From Candidatus Altimarinota bacterium (GTDB taxonomy: Bacteria > Patescibacteriota > Gracilibacteria > UBA4473): a stretch of 25,489 nt of DNA. The stretch covers positions 1-25,489 of the forward strand of contig CAJQJI010000119.1 of assembly GCA_905478675.1 (NCBI GenBank). Reading direction: 5' to 3'. The translations under genes and the position numbers were made by a program. The notes under the pieces are model-generated. The model had not been told where the DNA came from, did no database searches, and was given only the letters and a program-made list of their open reading frames with translations. Below, piece after piece: positions 15,833 through 23,061 of this stretch (the first letter of the stretch is position 1; every line of letters starts with the position of its first letter).

Positions 15833-17005
15833 TTATTTTGAGATACTTAAGGGTTCAACGCCTGTATTAGTATAATTACTACTACTGCCACCGTTAATAC
15901 TAGCCGGCTCGACAGAAGCGCCATTATAAAGATAGACGGGATCAATCAAACCACTTGAATGAAGCGCGAATTTAACTTTATCGCCGTTTACGGCTTGATT
16001 GGTAATGCGTCCCGTTAACAAAATCTGAGCATTGGCTGGAATTTCAAAAGAACTATTGAAAAACAAGCCTGGTTGCCCATTATACTCCGTGAAGTCATTA
16101 GTAGAATCCACTCGGTCGTTATTTACATATAAATTAAAATCAGAAAAACTGGCGGAAAAATCTTCTAATTCGTTATTCACCCCGTTTTCGTTTTTATCGC
16201 TGGCTTGTGAGCCGCTGCCTATATTTAAAAACAGGCCCTCCACGGCTGAATCAGTTTTACTATTTATATAGGTACTAAAAAAGCGAATATCTTTACTGCC
16301 GGGGCTATAAGACTGACTACCGGCTGGCCGATAATAATAACGACTCGTGACCGAAGCAGCCGTATTTGTACTGGTGCTTGAGGTAGTTGTAGTGGGTCTT
16401 AAGTAGCTACTTGAAGAGCTTCTTCGAGCCGAACCATAATAACGATAAGCCGCATAAGGCGACGTTGAGCGCAGATAAATACCGCCCGCTCTTAGCGTTT
16501 TGCTTTTCCCTTTTAAGCCTTCACAATCACGACACTCTAGACTGAAATAATCTAAACCAAGTATAGACGCTAATACATCTTCTTCACGTTTAATACCCAG
16601 CTCAACCGTTTCGCCAGATTGAGCATAAATTAAACGTCCAACGACTGATAGCACTAAACTATCGCCTCGATCAATTAATACATCACTAAAAGTAAACGTT
16701 AGGTCATTACGGCTGACTTGTACGGCCTGACTAATAGTGGCGCCATTATTTTGCACCACAAAATTTTCAAAACTTTCGTCTAAATCCGCCGTTCCATAAT
16801 TACGAAACGTAATTCGGTTCAAAGTTATATTTTTCCCCGAACGATTACTAAGCCTGAAACGAGCCACTTCTGCCGTTTCTCCCATACGAATCGTGCCGCC
16901 ACTCCCTTGCACTTGTAATTCAATATAAGCGCCATTGTCTTCACTTTGAGCCTGTAAAGATAGAGGCGCTAAACAAAAACCGAGAACTAATAAAAAATAT
17001 TTCAT
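15833..17005 (-). CDS. Secreted surface protein with two similar beta-sandwich-like domains and a Ser/Thr/Tyr-rich linker
   Basis: 390 residues with a signal peptide (MKYFLLVLGFCLAPLSLQAQ, cleavage near 20). I recognise no named family. Domain 1 (about 27-140) and domain 2 (about 237-350) share a pattern. Each has an F-x-L strand (ARFRLS / EGLFLN), a [S/N]F..F.[L/V]YV-like strand with NN (ENFVVQNN / SDFNLYVNN), an F-rich strand (LTFTFSDV / GLFFNSSF), then [D/E]I..[G/N]..[L]..[V/T]GR[L/I] (RGDSLVLSVVGRL / PANAQILLTGRI) and a V-E/K-L/F strand. The linker (about 187-237) is rich in Ser, Thr and Tyr and suits a flexible, exposed spacer. A CRDC pair (158-161) could form a disulfide. There is no C-terminal anchor. 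It faces the chorismate mutase gene with a 7-base gap. A cell-surface structural or adhesive role is inference. Confidence 0.8.
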   Translation of the reverse strand: MKYFLLVLGFCLAPLSLQAQSEDNGAYIELQVQGSGGTIRMGETAEVARFRLSNRSGKNITLNRITFRNYGTADLDESFENFVVQNNGATISQAVQVSRNDLTFTFSDVLIDRGDSLVLSVVGRLIYAQSGETVELGIKREEDVLASILGLDYFSLECRDCEGLKGKSKTLRAGGIYLRSTSPYAAYRYYGSARRSSSSSYLRPTTTTSSTSTNTAASVTSRYYYRPAGSQSYSPGSKDIRFFSTYINSKTDSAVEGLFLNIGSGSQASDKNENGVNNELEDFSASFSDFNLYVNNDRVDSTNDFTEYNGQPGLFFNSSFEIPANAQILLTGRITNQAVNGDKVKFALHSSGLIDPVYLYNGASVEPASINGGSSSNYTNTGVEPLSISK

Positions 17006-17078
17006 ATCGTTTTGAACTCTACTTAAATTAAAACGAAAGGGGAGTATTAGTTGTGACTCAAACTACTAAGGCTTTTGA

Positions 17079-17522
17079 TTAAAAACGTTTCATATTTTCA
17101 ACCGTCGCGACACAAGCGGCGGCTAGTTCTTGTCCTTTGATAGACATATGATCAAAAAAGAACTGGTGTTGCTCTGGGTTGCTCCCATCTTCCGCAAACG
17201 TTTCTTTTGGGGTCAGTACAGCCGAAAGAACAGGCACCCCAGTTTGTAACTGCACGTTTATAAACCCCTGCAAAATAGCGTGCGCCACAAAATCATGTCG
17301 ATAAATATCTCCATCGGTTACAAAGCCAGCACAACAAATAGCGTCATAATCATTAGTTTCGGCTATCCGTTTACTCATTAACGGCATTTCTAAACTACCT
17401 GGAACTTCAAAGAGCTCAATTTCAAAGTTATCAGGGAGATTGGCGACAAAAGCGTCTCGGCACTGCCCGACAATATCGTGGTGCCAAGCGGCTTGGATAA
17501 AAGCGATTTTAGAAGTATTCAT
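17079..17522 (-). CDS. ribH: 6,7-dimethyl-8-ribityllumazine synthase, RibH2-like (type II)
   Basis: Joins the ribityl-pyrimidinedione and dihydroxybutanone phosphate to make lumazine, the riboflavin precursor. It has 147 residues. The start IAFIQAAWHHDIVGQCR, EVPGSLEMPL (39-48), DGDIYRHDFVAHAI with catalytic-type His76, VQLQTGVPVLSAVLTP and a C-terminal HHFFF-like/KGxEAA region (QHQFFFDHMSIKGQELAAA) resemble the RibH2 proteins of Brucella and Mesorhizobium. They resemble the common RibH (GxVIRGxTxHFDYV) less. Type II enzymes form decamers rather than 60-subunit shells. No ribA, ribB, ribD or ribE is near. The gene starts 2 bases after the asparaginase stop (TAA-TA-ATG), so it is co-transcribed with it. 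Confidence 0.9.
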   Translation of the reverse strand: MNTSKIAFIQAAWHHDIVGQCRDAFVANLPDNFEIELFEVPGSLEMPLMSKRIAETNDYDAICCAGFVTDGDIYRHDFVAHAILQGFINVQLQTGVPVLSAVLTPKETFAEDGSNPEQHQFFFDHMSIKGQELAAACVATVENMKRF

Positions 17523-17524
17523 TA

Positions 17525-18634
17525 TTAAAACTGTTCAAAAGATTCTTGGCTCGCAGTGGTTAATTCGCCAACATAATTGGTGCGCATGGCCTCATTAAAA
17601 TCTGCCACACTTTTACAAAGGTTATTTCCAATCAACCACGCAATTTTAACACTGACAGCGGCTTCTGTTTGATCAAAACAGGGGATAGCACCGGCATGAA
17701 GGGCTTTCATACCAGGTTCGTAATCTGCCCCAGAAGCATTAGCCGCCGCTACTTTGGAAGTTAAAAATACAGGAATATTTTTTGTTTGAGCTAACTTCAC
17801 AATGGGGATTAAATTGTTCTTACGTTCACTCGGTAAATTGCCCGCTGCGTAGGTTCGAATAATTAAGGCTTTTACTAAATCAGCCTTAATAACCGTTTCA
17901 ATTATTTCTGGGTTTAAACCAGGCGTTAAATCAATCGATAAAATACGATCGTCAAAATTAACTTGATCATTGGTTGTGGGTAAAAAACGATCTTGCGTAT
18001 TTACCAAACTCCGGCTAATAAATAGTTTTTGTTGTTTTACGTGTCCAATATTTGGGTAGTTTGGCGAAGCAAAGGCGGTGTAATCCGTTTCACTAATTTT
18101 TATAATTCGAGCGCCCAACATAACGTCTTTATCAAAGTTAACTAATACATCTGCAATCCCTTCTTCGCAGGCCTGCGCAATCGTTTTAAACGCATAGTAC
18201 AAATTATGATAGGCATCGGTCGCTTGTGCATAAATACTTTTTTGTGAGCCCGTAAGACACACCGGAATTCGTAAAGACGAGCCGTTAGGATTACTGCCAT
18301 GTAAGGCAAACGCTAGGGCCGAAGCCGTATAGGCCAGCGTATCAGTTCCATGTGTCACTACCACCCCGTCGTACAGTTCTTCGTTTTGAGCTTTTTTTAT
18401 ACGCAAGGCTAAGTGCGTCCAATCAACTGGCTCCATATTGCTCGAGTCTTTTGTGGTTACAAACTCTGTTGTGATTTCTAAATCCCCAGAAAACCGACTT
18501 AAAATACCCGCACAAGCGGCCGTAAATGAGTCTGGATCTTTTGCCGGGATTAAATATTTGTGGCCATTTTCGTCCTGATGTTCTAATTGACTAATGGTTC
18601 CACCGTGCAACAAAAACAATACTTTTTTAGTCAT
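17525..18634 (-). CDS. L-asparaginase
   Basis: Hydrolyses asparagine to aspartate and ammonia. 369 residues, bacterial type I/II asparaginase fold, no signal peptide, so cytoplasmic. Catalytic motifs are the first threonine in LLHGGTISQ (Thr13), KDSSNM (62-67) and the second threonine/aspartate pair in VVTHGTDTLAYTASAL (Thr97, Asp98), followed by VCLTGSQKS and DAYHNLYYA. It lacks the extra N-terminal domain expected of archaeal GatD, and the window already encodes GatCA, so a tRNA amidation role is unlikely. It may supply aspartate and ammonia from amino-acid uptake. Its TAA lies 2 bases before ribH. A TAGAAT six bases upstream of the ATG suggests a leaderless transcript starting just after the atpB terminator. 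Confidence 0.93.
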   Translation of the reverse strand: MTKKVLFLLHGGTISQLEHQDENGHKYLIPAKDPDSFTAACAGILSRFSGDLEITTEFVTTKDSSNMEPVDWTHLALRIKKAQNEELYDGVVVTHGTDTLAYTASALAFALHGSNPNGSSLRIPVCLTGSQKSIYAQATDAYHNLYYAFKTIAQACEEGIADVLVNFDKDVMLGARIIKISETDYTAFASPNYPNIGHVKQQKLFISRSLVNTQDRFLPTTNDQVNFDDRILSIDLTPGLNPEIIETVIKADLVKALIIRTYAAGNLPSERKNNLIPIVKLAQTKNIPVFLTSKVAAANASGADYEPGMKALHAGAIPCFDQTEAAVSVKIAWLIGNNLCKSVADFNEAMRTNYVGELTTASQESFEQF

Positions 18635-18640
18635 ATCTTT

Positions 18641-18668
18641 ATTCTAATCTTAAAAAAAAACCCTGCAA
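18641..18668 (-). promoter_or_regulatory. Probable asparaginase promoter embedded in the atpB terminator
   Basis: On minus, TAGAAT (18646-18641, five of six) stands six bases before the ATG at 18634, so +1 would be at the start codon. A weak TTGCAG (18668-18663, three of six) lies 16 bases upstream, inside the terminator hairpin. The gap between the terminator T-run and the gene is only 17 bases, so any separate promoter must lie here or in the terminator itself. Confidence 0.45.
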
Positions 18669-18679
18669 GAGCAGGGTTT
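18652..18679 (-). terminator. Intrinsic terminator of atpB
   Basis: On minus: AAACCCTGC, loop TCTT, GCAGGGTTT, running into nine consecutive T (18660-18652). A perfect 9-base stem with a four-base loop and strong U-tract, 19 bases after the atpB stop. Confidence 0.93.
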
Positions 18680-18697
18680 AATATTCAGTCTATCTGT

Positions 18698-20077
18698 TTA
18701 CTTATCTTTGTAGTCTGGGTGGAATTTATCGATTGTTTTTTGGTTCAAACGTTTTAGTTCTGAAACCGGGAATGGCCGTAATAATTCCCAACCAAGTTCG
18801 AGACTATCAATAATGTTTCGATCTGAATCGAAACCTTGTCCGACAAATTCTTTTTCAAACGCATCCGCAAATTTAAGGTAGGTTTTATCAACCTCAGACA
18901 GAGAACTTTCCCCCAATACTACCGCCAGCTCTCGCACATCTTTACCACGAGCGTAACAAGCGAATAGTTGATCTTTTAGTTTAGAGTGATCATCTCGAGT
19001 TTTACCTTCTCCCATACCGGCACCAGCCAAACGAGAAAGTGATTTAAGTACGTCTACAGGAGGCGCTACTTGTTTTTGGTGTAATGATCGGTCGAGTACA
19101 AACTGACCTTCAGTAATATATCCCGTCAAATCTGGGATTGGGTGAGTAATATCATCTTCAGGCATTGAAAGGATTGGCATTTGAGTTACAGAACCACCTT
19201 TTCCTTTAATTCGTCCGGCTCGTTCGTAAATAGTTGAAAGGTCTGTGTAAAGGTACCCAGGATATCCTCGTCGTCCTGGTACTTCTTTACGAGCGTCCGA
19301 TACTTCTCGTAGAGCCTCAGCGTAATTCGTCATATCTGTTAGAATCACTAATACGTGCATATCTTTTTCAAACGCTAGGTATTCAGCGTAAGAAAGGGCC
19401 ATTCGTGGAACCGCAATTCGTTCAACCACTGGATCGGCCGCCGTATTAATAAATAAAGTCGCTTTTTCAATCGCGCCTGTTCGTTCAAATTCTTTTTGAA
19501 AGAACATCGCTTCTTCAAAGGTTACCCCCATCGCTCCAAACACTACCGCGAATTCAGATCCATCATTTACTTTAGCATTACGGGCAATTTGCACCGCTAA
19601 TTCAGAATGAGGCAGACCTGAGCCAGAGAAAATTGGCAATTTTTGTCCTCGAACCAACGTGTTCATCACATCAATCGTTGAAACCCCAGTTTGAATGAAA
19701 TCAGACGGGAATAAACGAGAGTAAGGATTAATCGCTGCCCCTGAAATATCTACATGTTTTTCCGCTAATACTTGAGCGCCACCATCAATTGGGTGACCAG
19801 CCCCGTTAAAAACCCGTCCGAGCATATCGCTTGATACCCCAAGCGTTGCAATTTTCCCAAGGAACTTCGCTTTAAGCCCTTCAGTTCCTAAACCTTGCGT
19901 TGATTCAAACATTTGCACCATCGCTCGATCAGAGTGAACCTCTAATACTTTCCCCATTTTCTTACTACCATCCGCGGTAGTAACTTCAACAAGTTCTTCA
20001 TATTTAGCGCCTTCTACGCCGTCTACCACAAGAATTGGGCCGGCAATCGATTGAATGTTTTCGTACGTTTTTTGCAT
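18698..20077 (-). CDS. atpB: A/V-type ATP synthase subunit B
   Basis: Non-catalytic nucleotide-site subunit of the A1/V1 head of an archaeal/vacuolar-type rotary ATPase. 459 residues, normal length. The start YENIQSIAGPILVVDGVEGAKYEE, the LGRVFNGAGHPIDGG segment, the degenerate P-loop region SGSGLPHSELAVQIARNA (the family mark separating B from catalytic A), LTDMTNYAEALREVS and RRGYPGYLYTDLSTIYERAGR are all characteristic. No F-type feature is present. Subunit A, the I/K membrane parts and the stalk genes are not in the window, and subunit D lies 2.2 kb away beyond clpP and a surface protein. The gene is a single-gene transcription unit: a strong promoter on one side and a strong terminator on the other. 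Whether it moves H+ or Na+ cannot be seen. Confidence 0.97.
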   Translation of the reverse strand: MQKTYENIQSIAGPILVVDGVEGAKYEELVEVTTADGSKKMGKVLEVHSDRAMVQMFESTQGLGTEGLKAKFLGKIATLGVSSDMLGRVFNGAGHPIDGGAQVLAEKHVDISGAAINPYSRLFPSDFIQTGVSTIDVMNTLVRGQKLPIFSGSGLPHSELAVQIARNAKVNDGSEFAVVFGAMGVTFEEAMFFQKEFERTGAIEKATLFINTAADPVVERIAVPRMALSYAEYLAFEKDMHVLVILTDMTNYAEALREVSDARKEVPGRRGYPGYLYTDLSTIYERAGRIKGKGGSVTQMPILSMPEDDITHPIPDLTGYITEGQFVLDRSLHQKQVAPPVDVLKSLSRLAGAGMGEGKTRDDHSKLKDQLFACYARGKDVRELAVVLGESSLSEVDKTYLKFADAFEKEFVGQGFDSDRNIIDSLELGWELLRPFPVSELKRLNQKTIDKFHPDYKDK

Positions 20078-20135
20078 CTTAACAAAAGGGGATTAAATTT
20101 GGTGTGTGTCTCAAATTAAAAGACAAATCGCGCGG

Positions 20136-20163
20136 ATTGTAAAAGGGTTTTGGGGTATGTCAA
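20136..20163 (-). promoter_or_regulatory. Strong sigma70-type promoter of atpB with CGCGCG discriminator
   Basis: Perfect TTGACA (20163-20158), 16-base spacer, TACAAT (20141-20136, five of six). The -10 is followed at once by CCGCGCGA (20135-20128). The predicted start near 20129 gives a leader of about 52 bases. The element closely resembles the atpD promoter at 22921-22948, including the GC-rich discriminator. Confidence 0.8.
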
Positions 20164-20202
20164 AGGTTTGAGTTCGATTTTTTAGAAGACTGGAAATGAT
20201 AC

Positions 20203-20232
20203 AAAAAAAATCCCCGTTCAAGCGGGGATTTT
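20203..20232 (-). terminator. Intrinsic terminator of clpP
   Basis: On minus: AAAATCCCCG, loop CTTGAA, CGGGGATTTT, continuing as a run of eight T in total (20210-20203). A perfect stem 27 bases after the clpP stop and upstream of the atpB promoter, so the two genes are separate units. Confidence 0.93.
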
Positions 20233-20258
20233 CTGCCTTATAAATCCAAAATTCTTAA

Positions 20259-20867
20259 TTACTTCTTTTTAATAACTTTATCAATTAATCCAAATTTACC
20301 ATATTTGGCAGCTTGAGCGGCTGGAATAAAATTATCTCGATCACAATCTTTAATAATTTTCTCTTTATCTTCGCCGGTGCAATCATGAATCATTCGGTAA
20401 AGCGTATCTTTTGTATCCATAATATGTCGCGCATGAATTTCAATATCAGACGCTTGTCCTTGCGTACCGCCTAAAGGTTGGTGAATCATCACTTCAGAGT
20501 GAGGCAGCGCAAACCGTTTCCCTCGCGCCCCAGACATCAAAATCATGGCCCCCATACTCGCCGCCATTCCGACACAAACCGTTGAAACATCGGGTTTCAA
20601 GTAATTCATCGTATCAATAATAGCGAGTCCAGCGGAAACTGATCCACCAGGCGAATTTACGTAAATCGTAATATCTTTTTTAGCGTCCTCCGATTCTAAG
20701 AATAACAATTGAGCAATTACTAAATTCGCCATATTGGCATCAATAGCGGTTCCAACAAAAATAACTCGGTCTTTTAAAAGTCTTGAATAAATATCATAAG
20801 AGCGCTCTCCACCCTCCGTTTTTTCCACTACCATTGGTACCAAGTGACTGCTTATATCGTACGTCAT
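20259..20867 (-). CDS. clpP: ATP-dependent Clp protease proteolytic subunit
   Basis: Barrel-forming serine peptidase that degrades proteins fed by ClpX or ClpA/C. 202 residues, usual length. The triad is Ser104 in GMAASMGA, His129 in MIHQPLGG and Asp178 in DRDNF, all shifted by seven from the mature Escherichia numbers (97, 122, 171). The oxyanion segment VNSPGGSVSAGLAI (70-83) and the final YGKFGLIDKVI are typical. No clpX is near. It has its own promoter (TATAAT at 20903-20898) and its own terminator, so it is a single-gene unit placed between ATPase genes B and D. No Shine-Dalgarno sequence precedes the ATG; the leader is AT-rich. Confidence 0.97.
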   Translation of the reverse strand: MTYDISSHLVPMVVEKTEGGERSYDIYSRLLKDRVIFVGTAIDANMANLVIAQLLFLESEDAKKDITIYVNSPGGSVSAGLAIIDTMNYLKPDVSTVCVGMAASMGAMILMSGARGKRFALPHSEVMIHQPLGGTQGQASDIEIHARHIMDTKDTLYRMIHDCTGEDKEKIIKDCDRDNFIPAAQAAKYGKFGLIDKVIKKK

Positions 20868-20897
20868 GTTTATTTAAATTAAATTTAAGTTCTTGTT

Positions 20898-20927
20898 ATT
20901 ATACCGCACTTAGCCTGATTGAACCAA
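20898..20927 (-). promoter_or_regulatory. clpP promoter
   Basis: Perfect TATAAT (20903-20898) with TTGGTT (20927-20922, three of six) 18 bases upstream. Predicted start near 20891, leader about 24 bases of nearly pure A/T. I saw no CtsR- or heat-shock-like operator with certainty. Confidence 0.6.
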
Positions 20928-21000
20928 CAACTAAGCTTGCTCAATTTTATGAACATTATAAAGGTGGTAATTCAGCTTTAAACCTTGCACATCGAATCAG

Positions 21001-22197
21001 CTACTGCTTTTTACGGCCTAAAGTAATACCAATTCCCGCAATGGCGATAAACGCTAAAATCCCACCCACCAAACCATAGGGGATTGTACTTTCTGTGTTT
21101 GTGCCAGCACTGCCAGTCCATTTATCAAAAACCGATTCTTTGGCGTAAGCATCATCACAGGCATCCCCAAAACCATCATTATCACGATCTTTTTGATCGG
21201 CATTCTCAATCAACTTACAGTTATCAATTAAATCAGCGACGCCATCTCGATCTACATCTAGTTGTGAATAGTTTTTTACTTCTACGGCGTTATCACAAGG
21301 GTCACCAATGCGATCTTCATCTTGATCGGCTTGAGACTTATTACTAACCAGAGGACAATTATCTTCTGCATTCAAAATCGTATCGCCATCAAAATCTTCA
21401 GCCGCTAGGGGATTAAACTGCCCGTTTGCAAAGTTAAATTGCTGATCAAAATCTTGGATTTCTGACGCTCTCGATACAAAACGTTTATTGTCTAAGTTCA
21501 TATCACCATAAAGTAAGCGATAACGACGTTCAGGCTCAGCAGTAAAGTAAATTTTAGCTTCGGCTTTTTTGAAAAAATTAAGATCTTCCAAGGTAATATT
21601 AGTACCCCATAATGAGATTTCTAACCAACGTAACGGGGCGTAATCACTATCAATCAATGGATTGAAAACCGTTTCTCGCTTCAAGGTTCGTAATGAATCT
21701 TTTGTTGTTCCTGATTTCAAGGCCATCCCTTTTATATCGGCATCAAACGTTGGCCAAAGCTCTATTCGATGTAACTCTACTAATTCCCCAAAATCAACTA
21801 AAATAGTCGCAGGATTGTTGGCCTCTACTTTTTGATCAAAAGAAAAAGTAGTTAATCGATTATCATCTAATAAATTTTTGGGTTCTGAATCTTCAGCACT
21901 AGAAGAAAGTTCAATCGTCCCTAGTTTTCTAACTGGGCCGGCCGGCTCGTCAAACACAACAAATTTAGGTTGACCATTTAGATCATCCAAAACTTGCACG
22001 TTCCCATAATCTGGACGGATAAAGCGAAGCATAGAAGTAGGTAAAGTAGCCTCTATTCGCTGACTAATCTCTACTGGACCAGCATTAAGGGCTGCTACAT
22101 AAGGATAGGCCGACGGACTCGGGGCTGCCGCAAACGCCGTATGAACTAAAAAAGTACTCAACAACAGAGTCGACAATAAACGATTGTTTTTAAACAT
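21001..22197 (-). CDS. Membrane-anchored surface protein: discoidin-like domain plus thrombospondin type 3 repeats
   Basis: 398 residues. There is a signal peptide (about 1-24, ending TAFAA), and then a beta-rich region. Residues about 100-210 are reminiscent of an F5/8 type C (discoidin) jelly roll: LLDDNRLTTFSF, ATILVDFGELVELHRIELWP, LRWLEISLWG. Next come Ca2+-binding thrombospondin type 3 repeats (268-349) with units DFDGDTILNAEDNCP, DQDEDRIGDPCD, DVDRDGVADLIDNC and DRDNDGFGDACD; the cysteines are paired as in the family. A C-terminal helix (about 374-393) followed by RKKQ anchors it with the bulk outside. Such repeats are common in CPR surface proteins. It follows atpD by 42 bases in the same direction and may be read through from it. 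The discoidin call is weaker than the TSP3 call. Confidence 0.85.
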   Translation of the reverse strand: MFKNNRLLSTLLLSTFLVHTAFAAAPSPSAYPYVAALNAGPVEISQRIEATLPTSMLRFIRPDYGNVQVLDDLNGQPKFVVFDEPAGPVRKLGTIELSSSAEDSEPKNLLDDNRLTTFSFDQKVEANNPATILVDFGELVELHRIELWPTFDADIKGMALKSGTTKDSLRTLKRETVFNPLIDSDYAPLRWLEISLWGTNITLEDLNFFKKAEAKIYFTAEPERRYRLLYGDMNLDNKRFVSRASEIQDFDQQFNFANGQFNPLAAEDFDGDTILNAEDNCPLVSNKSQADQDEDRIGDPCDNAVEVKNYSQLDVDRDGVADLIDNCKLIENADQKDRDNDGFGDACDDAYAKESVFDKWTGSAGTNTESTIPYGLVGGILAFIAIAGIGITLGRKKQ

Positions 22198-22239
22198 CTC
22201 TTTAAAGGAATAAATTAATAAGATAAAGGCGGGAAAACC

Positions 22240-22884
22240 CTAGGCTAAATCAGCCGCTGCTTCTTGAGCTTCGATCATGTTCTTAATCGCCATAACCTGA
22301 ACAATAGCCGATCGCTCAGCTTCACCAAGTTTCATTTGAATGAATTTCAAGGTATCCTCTAAATCAGGAATAAGACGGTATTCTAGTGCATTTACTCGAC
22401 GTCGAGTTTTCTCAATTTCTAAAGCCAAGTTTTCAGCTGATTTTTCAATTTCAGCTAATTCCAACAATAATAAGAAGACTTTGGCGAATTCAGAAATCGC
22501 GAGATCTAGTTCCCCACGTGTTTGCGCCAAACCATAATCAAGGGCATTTCCTTCCGTTTTAAGTTTAAAAACAGGAATACGTACCGACATGACATTTTTA
22601 GTCTTCACCTGAAGGCTTAATTTTTGCGCCGGGATAGACAGGACGTTTTCAAGCACTTCTTTCGGCAGAGCGGCTTGAGCAAGTAAAAAGCTCTCATTAG
22701 CGGCCTTAATCGCGGCCTCAACCTCTGTACGAAGCTTTTTAGCCTTATGTACAATGGTCAAAAACTCCTGCATTAAGCCATCCTGCTTATCTTTAAGTAA
22801 CTTGTGGCCACGTTTAGCAACCTTTGTTTGATTTTTAAGACCCAACATGGTCATCCGAGTAGCGGTAACATTTTTAACGGCCAT
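22240..22884 (-). CDS. atpD: A/V-type ATP synthase subunit D
   Basis: Central rotor shaft subunit of the A1/V1 head, the counterpart of F-type gamma. 214 residues, two long coiled-coil helices joined by a short middle part. The family pattern is clear at both ends: TRMTMLGLKNQTKVAKRGHKLLKDKQDGL (9-37) and EKTRRRVNALEYRLIPDLEDTLKFI (about 158-182). In most genomes D follows A and B directly. Here B is 2.2 kb downstream with clpP, a surface protein and a terminator between. The gene has its own strong promoter, whose sequence matches that of atpB. Confidence 0.96.
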   Translation of the reverse strand: MAVKNVTATRMTMLGLKNQTKVAKRGHKLLKDKQDGLMQEFLTIVHKAKKLRTEVEAAIKAANESFLLAQAALPKEVLENVLSIPAQKLSLQVKTKNVMSVRIPVFKLKTEGNALDYGLAQTRGELDLAISEFAKVFLLLLELAEIEKSAENLALEIEKTRRRVNALEYRLIPDLEDTLKFIQMKLGEAERSAIVQVMAIKNMIEAQEAAADLA

Positions 22885-22920
22885 AATTTAACTTGAATAA
22901 GTTTTTTAATTTCGCGCGCG

Positions 22921-22948
22921 ATTCTAAGACACCAGTTCAGGGTGTCAA
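22921..22948 (-). promoter_or_regulatory. Strong sigma70-type promoter of atpD with CGCGCGCG discriminator
   Basis: Perfect TTGACA (22948-22943), 16-base spacer, TAGAAT (22926-22921, five of six), then CGCGCGCG directly after the -10 (22920-22913). Predicted start near 22914, leader about 30 bases. The -35 and spacer hold a perfect 6-base inverted repeat, GACACC-N7-GGTGTC (22928-22946), a possible operator. It matches the atpB promoter in -35, spacer length, -10 quality and discriminator. Confidence 0.8.
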
Positions 22949-23061
22949 AGCTAAAAACTCTTTTTATTTTATTTATACTGGTTTTAGTTAAAACAAGATA
23001 TATTGTGTTAAGTAAATTTTATATTGCAAATAAGCCCTCCCCGAGCCAATTGAAATCGTTT

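Noticed and set aside
17525..18634. GatD of an archaeal GatDE amidotransferase
   Set aside because: The N-terminal extension of GatD is missing, no GatE is near, and bacterial GatC and GatA are in the same window.
20783..21079. 98-codon plus-strand frame across the clpP/surface-protein gap
   Set aside because: It overlaps both flanking genes and the clpP promoter on the other strand, and has no family motif.
22949..23061. RNA gene or riboswitch in the gap upstream of atpD
   Set aside because: AT-rich with no cloverleaf, no conserved core and no strong hairpin that I can see.
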